Source: Capitulum mitella (lineage: Eukaryota; Arthropoda; Thecostraca; Pollicipedomorpha; Pollicipedidae). From it: a stretch of DNA of 64,000 nt. Positions 58,401-64,000 of the stretch are shown here, one piece after another; the stretch's first letter is position 1, and the number at the start of each line of letters is the position of its first letter. Location of the stretch: the NCBI GenBank assembly GCA_030062745.1, contig CP099839.1, positions 22,991,324 through 23,055,323 on the forward strand, written 5' to 3'. The notes under the pieces are model-generated. The model was not told where the DNA came from, did not search any database, and saw only the letters and a program-made list of their open reading frames with translations. A program made the translations under genes and the position numbers.

Positions 58401-61373
58401 GCCTTAGCGTTACGGACACGGAAATGGGGTTAAGGGAACGACACTTCGCAGTGAGACCATTTCATATCTCCTCACGCTCTGTTTGTGTGCTGTCGATGGC
58501 TTGGAAATGCAGTGAATGGCGGCACAATTTTTTTTTTTACATGCTGACCTTTGACTCGCACCATTAACCAAGTGAAGCTGAGGTTTTAAAATGTGACAGA
58601 CTGTTGTTAAACTGACGACGGAAAAGATGCACTAAGTATCGCGCCTCCAAATTGCTTTGCATTTCGTGTCATCTGAAACGAGAGGGACATTGAAGATGGC
58701 AAGCGTGTAAGTGAAATGTTACACCCTGGTGGACTGTTTAGAAAAATGATTGGCTCGTGGAAACAAGTTTAGGTTTGAAGATCCATTTTTGGACAAATGT
58801 CTGGAAATATCGAAAAAATCATTCGTTAAAAACCATGTTTTGCAGTTATACGGTAATATGACACAATCCGGCATTCTGCAAACGTTCTGTGACGCACAGT
58901 CGGTCGTGATGTCACGCAACAGCGAAAAATACGACAAGGCTGAATAGGACACAGTAGACAATCGTGAAAAATGGTACTAAAACTCCAAATATGCAGAGTT
59001 CTGAAACACAAGGTAAATTTCAAATCTGTCGGAGATTACTCGTCGCAATTGGGGTATTTCAACTCAGAACAGAAATTAAAAATGGAGCAGTCCCGTTAAG
59101 ATCACCAGTTTCTTGCAACATTTGTGTTACACCGTTTAACCTTTTGGAAGACGTAGAAACATGCGGGATGCGTGTGTTTTAGCCTGGATTCAATTTTTAA
59201 GGATTAACTTCATTAGCTTAAACTTGGCTTGTTCTGCTGAAATGTAAAAAAGCTAATGGAAGCGATGAAATTCATTGCCGCACAAAACAAGTAAGTTTTG
59301 GCGGGACGTGTCTGTCAAACTAAGTGCACTTCCATTTTCTTGCTTTCATTTAGTTCTAGTCAGCTTCAGTTTTTACGACTACTGTTCGGAGGGAATTGTT
59401 TTGACGCGCGGCGTTCGAAGTCGCAGCTCATTGCATTTATGACGAAAAGATTCATGGTTTCAGGCCTGATTCCTGCACGTTGCGCTGGCCCCATTCGTAA
59501 GATTTCGATGGCTGTTAACCCTATTCCCGGCAGGGGGGGGGCTGAATCCGTCCCCCCTCTGGTTTTTTGCTTGCCAATTCCAGGCTGTTTAACGCAGCTT
59601 CACGAAACGTGGTGACTTTTCCTGGCTATTCTTTCTACGTGCCGTGACAAAATTTCAAAGTTCTTTTCCGCTCAGGAGCGGAGCCAGGCAACGCTTTTGG
59701 GAGGCACCTCAGGCTATTTTTGGCCATGTTGAGGGTAAAAGGAAAATGTCTGCCAAAAACAGCGTTTTTAAGATAGAACTTAAAACTTTATATGTATGTA
59801 TAGCCAACTAGTTGAGCAATGTGCAGATATAATTTTGTTCATCTAAGGTCACTTTACAAGGTCAGGTCAAGGTCAAAAATCGAAATTTGTTTTCTTGTAA
59901 TAATTTCGGCGGTGTTTTTTTTTGAAATGCCAAACTCGGAATATATATGACGTAGAAAGGTGCCCTCTACTTATGTGTCAAGTTTCAGCTTGATATCAGG
60001 TCGGGTCACGGAGCTATGACCTAAAATGTCAGTGCGCGTACGCTGTATCGCAGTAGCTATAAAATGAATTTTTTGAGAGTGAATTCAAATGATTGAAAAC
60101 GTTTACTGATAATATTAAATGCACACGAGATCATTCCAAGTGACCTCAAGGCCACTGGAGGTCATTTAAGGTGAAAGGTCACAAGTTGATCTGAAGAACG
60201 TGTGACCATGACAGTTCCCCTTTTTCATGTCCCTGACACCGCCTATGCTAACATGATGCAAACATTGTAATGCGATTTGTAGTTCTTTAGCATAACATGA
60301 CTAGCAGAAGCCAAAAAGAGTGTTGTTGCCTTTTTTGTTCATTTAGTTGTTAGAAAACCAATCCTCCTATTTTTGAAACCTTGTGAACGCCCATGAATTT
60401 TATCAAAATTTCAGACGTCTGTGCCAGTGGTAAATGCCTATCGATAACCTCTCGATTCATGCCAATTTCATCGAAATCGGTCCATAAACAACGGAGCTAT
60501 AAGAAGTCCAAAAATACCCCTGATTTTGACATTTTTGCCCCCTGTATCCACACCTTTCAAAATTTTGAATTTTTTTCTATAAAAATGTAGTTCATGTCAT
60601 GGCAAATCGATTGCCGTTTGTTGCGATGAAATCGGACGAGTAGTTCTCGAGATCTCGGGGGGGGGGGCCGAATCCGCCTCCCCCTGCCGGGAATCGACCA
60701 TACCGTCTAGTCCTCCGGGAATAGGGTTAAGTAAGGATGTGGTGGATGCAGTGTTGAGCGGGCCCAAACGATGAACTGAAAATCTGATACGGCTTTTCGT
60801 TTTCCACTGTCAAGTTTAGTTTGATCTGCGCGGGTTTGGTGTTGAAGAAATGCATTTGGCCGTCTCTGACTGTAAATGTTGTGCATCTGGTATGTTAGGG
60901 CTTTGTTAGGAGAGTCCTAACATCTCGGCATGATCGTTACACAAACAAATCTGGCCATTGACAAATACACCATGAGGCCTGGCGCGGCGCATACGTCTCA
61001 TGAGGATCAATATGTGCAAACGGCTCTGTGGCAGCAGTCTCACCACACGGTGCGTTTTGGGTTCTGGCCGTCTGGCCCCGTGATGATCAGTCGGCCCAGC
61101 CGGCCGTGTGTTTCCCGGCTGCGCGCGGTGCGGCGGAGAGGACCGCGTGCCAGGTGCACACAGCCCCCGGAACGAGGAGTGGCACGACCGTCGCCCGCGG
61201 CGGCCCGTGCACGAGGCCGGCCCGTGCGCTCCCGTCCGCCGCCGCTCACGGCTGCCTCTGTTGCAGACGAGATGATGGAGGGCGGCCAGAAGCAGGTGTC
61301 GTTCGACGGCGGCCTCAAGGCCGAGGAGGAGGCCACCGTCGGCGTGTCGGCCACGGCCGGCGCCCCGTCGCGG
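55366..61373 (+). CDS. First two coding exons of an unrecognised gene running off the right edge
   Basis: Proposed coding exon 1 is ATGCTGGAAT (55366-55375), followed by the donor GTGAGT, in phase 1. Coding exon 2 (61267-61373) follows CTCTGTTGCAG and ends TCGCGG|GTGAGTA in phase 0. The join restores one frame that reads MLEYEMMEGGQKQVSFDGG and then a KAEEEATVGVSATAG stretch ending in PSR. Translation could instead begin at either ATG inside exon 2 (61271 or 61274). Exon 2 is GC-rich with strong third-position bias, like the GT31 exon, and its frame is uninterrupted. The acidic, polar sequence looks like a disordered N-terminus, and I cannot name the protein. The intron of about 5.9 kb carries three mobile elements. 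Remaining exons would lie beyond 64000. Confidence 0.5.
55961..56934. mobile_element. hAT-type element made of GGCTTCGGCTTTGG repeats, 974 bp
   Basis: Perfect 19-bp inverted ends CAGGCATGGGGACGAAGCC (55961-55979, complement at 56916-56934) are flanked by exact 8-bp duplications GACCTCAC (55953-55960 and 56935-56942), diagnostic of hAT-like insertion. Two blocks inside (about 55980-56210 and 56680-56880) are degenerate minisatellite of GGCTTC/GGTTTCGGCTTT words. They give open frames full of GF dipeptides on one strand and KPK on the other. These frames are a by-product of the repeat. No transposase is present. Confidence 0.93.
57293..58433 (+). mobile_element. Diverged TTAA element of family B
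   Basis: Landmarks of family B occur in order: TTCACGAAACTTG (57359), GGCGGAGCCA (57436), GGTTACGGGGCTTTGACCTAA (57736-57756), ACCATGACAGTTTC (57936), GCCGCCTATGC (57964-57974) and a subterminal palindrome AGGGGAGGGCGAATAAGCCC with CCTCCCC after it (58341-58369). The right end is GGGGTTAA (58426-58433). The left end is worn and approximate. It is much older than copies 1 and 2. Confidence 0.75.
59515..60730 (+). mobile_element. TTAA-flanked element, family B, copy 2 (1216 bp)
   Basis: Terminal repeats TTAACCCTATTCCCGG and CCGGGAATAGGGTTAA are intact, as in the copy at 23746. The interior is collinear with only scattered differences and one base in overall length. TCAAGGTCA lies at 59867-59875, matching 24098-24106. 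The copy sits in the first intron of the gene at 55366. Confidence 0.92.
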
Positions 61374-64000
61374 GTGAGTACGTCCGCCGCGGCGTGCCCG
61401 GCCGGACCCGCCGTCGCTGGGAGAGGGACCGGGCTGGGCGGCGGCCGGGTGACGGCGCGGTTGCTCTGGCGACCGCGGTGCGCCGCGGGGCCGGTGGCGC
61501 GCTGCCAGACTGCTAAGGAGGCCGGCGAGGGGAGGCGACCGGCCCACCCTCGGGGCGCTCGACTGATAGATGTCGGGGGAGTGACCGGCCGACTGGCGTT
61601 GCTAGGGGAGGCGCTCTTTCCGGGCGCGCCAGCCCCGACTGTCGCCAGGACGACGGCCGCGGGCCGGCGCCGGCTGCCCTTGCAGCCGGGGGCGCCGCCG
61701 GACGGCGCTCGGCGGGCGCGTTTTCCGTGCCGTGTTGGCATGTGCCCCTCGCGGACGCCTTTGTCGATCTTCCTGTTGTCCATTTTTGGTGCGGTGGACT
61801 AGCAGGACGGGTTATGCGGAAAGGCAACGGGGCCGTTTTTGCGGCGGGGCCTTTGGGCGATGCGATCGCGCGAGGAGTGCTGGTTGTTTAATGTTGGCCT
61901 GGTGTCGGCCAAGTCGGACCAATGGAGTCGGCCAAGGTGACGACGACACAACTGCTGGTGATGGTAATGGAGGTGTGCAAGCCGGCGTGCTAGTCGCGCG
62001 CCGTCCAAAAAATGGCTGTGGAGTTCGAACAGGGGCATGCTTATTAACATTGGCATGTGCTTGTTGGAACAGAGTTCGACGGTATTACGTGTACCAAAGT
62101 GGCGATGCGGCTTTACGCAGTATTCAGAATTAACCGTTTGCGTTTTCGTTGTAGTCTGCTTTCTGCCATTCCGTGTTATGGAACCGAATAAACCCATTTG
62201 CGAGGTCTGATGTCGCATGTAGGTAAGGACGTAAAAAAACTCACGACAATGGAAAGAAGACACAAAAAGAGGATTCTGGCAATCATTTCCGAACCAGTTT
62301 ATGGCTGTTTTCCTCCTTGCCTGAATGTTCGAACTTTTACACCCTTCAACCGTTTTTCCGTGACATATATGGACTTACGAACATTGATGATAAGAGCAGT
62401 ATGAATAAAACGTCTTTAAAAGAGATTTGGCCTCCTGTCACTGGCTTCATAGAGCTTTTAGCAATCACTGGTGATGCATTTCATGAAACATACTGATAAC
62501 ATGAAATGGCTGCCACCGGGGAAAAATCGCCCCTCCTAGCTTGAAATCTGGGGGGGGGGGGGCGCCCCTGGCCATTCCCATTCTGTTTCCTCCTTGTAAT
62601 GTCAACTCACGTCACCCAGATCATTGCGCCTCTATCCAAACATGTTTGTGGTCGCTTTTCCCTGTTATGCCTGTATTTACCTTATTTTGTGAAAATATCT
62701 TTTCCACACCTTTTGGAAGCTTAATTCGACTCAGTACACTGACATCGGGACATTGCCAGGTGACGCATCACACACGTGAGACAGAACAGGACCCACCTCG
62801 CCGACAGGCAAGGAGACAAATAATCACAATCCAGACGGGCAGCATGACGTGCGCTCGGAGGCGGGCCTTACCTTGTGTCGCCGCCGGGACCGACTGCAGC
62901 GGCAGCAGCACGCCTGACCGTCGGCTATCTTATCCGCGGCTCCCTCTCGGTCCGATACGGGCCGCGTCAGGGCCTCGAGCAGTGCGCAGCGGAAAATCGT
63001 CGGGGAACGTGGGTTTGTCGGGGATGGGAAACGGGTGTTTATTCGTGTTTCTTGGCTCGTTGAAATGCTATGTAATTTTTGGGGCTTGTAGTATGGTATT
63101 TTGCGTGACGGCGTAAAGCGATAGAGTTGTTCGCTTTGAGCTTGCATGTAATGACAATATCACTACAATTTTGAACATGTATGTAATGGATGTACTTAAC
63201 ACCACCATTCCGGACTTGTACGTAGTGAGCAGTACAGATGCTATTTGTTATCGTGGCTGGAGATGTCTGAAAGGTTCGTAAGGGAAAAGGTTCGTAACCA
63301 GAGGTTTGTAAACAGGTTGTTGAACGGACGAGGTGCGTTTCGGAAAAGGTTCTTATCGGAAAAGACTCGTATCGGACTTGGGGAAGGGGGACGTGGCCGC
63401 AATGTTCCCCCACCGTCGCCAGCCGCAGCCAGGTGACTCGGCCATGCCGGGACCGACAGAGACAACATGGGCATCTAGTCGGTTTGTCCACGCACTGTCT
63501 GCTTCGTGGGACGGGCATTGGTAGGTGGTGCTTTCCTGCTGGACAGTGTGAATCGGCGGCCAGAATGACAGGCTGCGCGAGGGTTATCGTGTTTTGAAGA
63601 ACGCGGAGCTAGCGTAAAATGAGCCGAGGAGGCAGCTCTCAATAATGCTTTTTTTTTGGGGGGGCAGTTTCTGTCGTAGGTTGAATATTCACACAACGTC
63701 ATTTTCATGCGGTGGACTATACGTGAATTCTATTGGCCTTCCGCCCCCTTTCCGGATGTTTCAAAACGTAACCGTTGTGCTTCAAAACCGTTGCTGCTGC
63801 GGTAGCCCGATTACGTCCACCTTTGGTGGCCTGCTTACGTCCATGGTCTTAGTCCTCATCCCTTCGCGGCCCTCGCTGGTCGCATGCATGCTTACCCTGT
63901 CAAACGGGTGGTCTAGGTAGCGCGGGTCACCCCGTCCCCCTACTAACGTCTCCTGTCATGGCCCAGACATAATCAAACATTGAAAGTGGCGGTGCCGCGT
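61374..64000 (+). other. Second intron start and right edge
   Basis: A CpG-rich patch continues to about 61760. A G-run followed by CGCCCCTG lies at 62551-62571 and may be the end of a hAT MITE with no partner seen. GGTTCGTAA-like words recur at 63272-63360. The long open frames here (60930-61802, 62541-63116, and minus 61783-61040) are products of GC richness and have no recognised domain. No third exon could be supported. Confidence 0.4.

Noticed and set aside
60930-61802. 290-codon open frame and its long antisense partners
   Set aside because: Both strands are open because of GC richness; only the short segment 61267-61373 has splice borders.
62541-63116. 191-codon open frame
   Set aside because: Starts in a G-run, no motif, no splice context; not supported as a gene.

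Overview
The window looks like a stretch of a metazoan, probably marine-invertebrate, nuclear genome. Coding exons are short and separated by kilobase introns with GT-AG borders. CpG is not generally depleted. Roughly a third of the DNA that can be read belongs to DNA transposons and their non-autonomous derivatives: mariner, pogo/Tigger, hAT MITEs, and a crowd of TTAA-flanked piggyBac-type elements. There are also two SINE copies and one broken LINE. The species cannot be named from the sequence. No rRNA gene, intact tRNA gene, CRISPR array, or virus-like or LTR element was recognised.

Region 1 (about 6.7-22.4 kb, + strand) is the most informative. Four exons chain together with matching splice phases. 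They are a candidate type II membrane-anchor exon (6700-6847), two exons that together form one ten-cysteine von Willebrand C (VWC) domain (7292-7425 and 13326-13455), and a GC-rich last exon (21354-22374) coding for a glycosyltransferase family 31 (beta-1,3-galactosyltransferase-like) catalytic domain. The last exon carries two single-base frame breaks as given. With these allowed for, the model is a Golgi type II protein of about 476 residues with a VWC stem. I know of no described enzyme with this architecture.

Region 2 (about 31.05-38.1 kb, - strand) carries decayed copies of the same exons in the same order and opposite orientation. Copies of the transferase exon, of the second VWC exon, of part of the first VWC exon and perhaps of the anchor exon are present, and some intron sequence is still alignable. 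The two copies face each other tail to tail, so the window holds an old inverted segmental duplication centred near 25-26 kb. Copy 1 still carries the catalytic motifs, while copy 2 is a ruin riddled with transposons. Between 31.8 and 35.7 kb four TTAA elements sit end to end and share their TTAA sites.

Region 3 (38-54 kb) has no gene I can recognise. It holds hAT MITEs with exact 8-bp target duplications, LINE reverse transcriptase remains on the - strand at 40-41 kb, microsatellites, a 1.8-kb block with no CpG at all (48863-50672), and a TTAA element with internal tandem repeats.

Region 4 (55-64 kb) contains CpG-rich islands and what look like the first two coding exons of a + strand gene that runs off the right edge. 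Its roughly 5.9-kb first intron holds a hAT element built of GGCTTC-type repeats and two TTAA elements.
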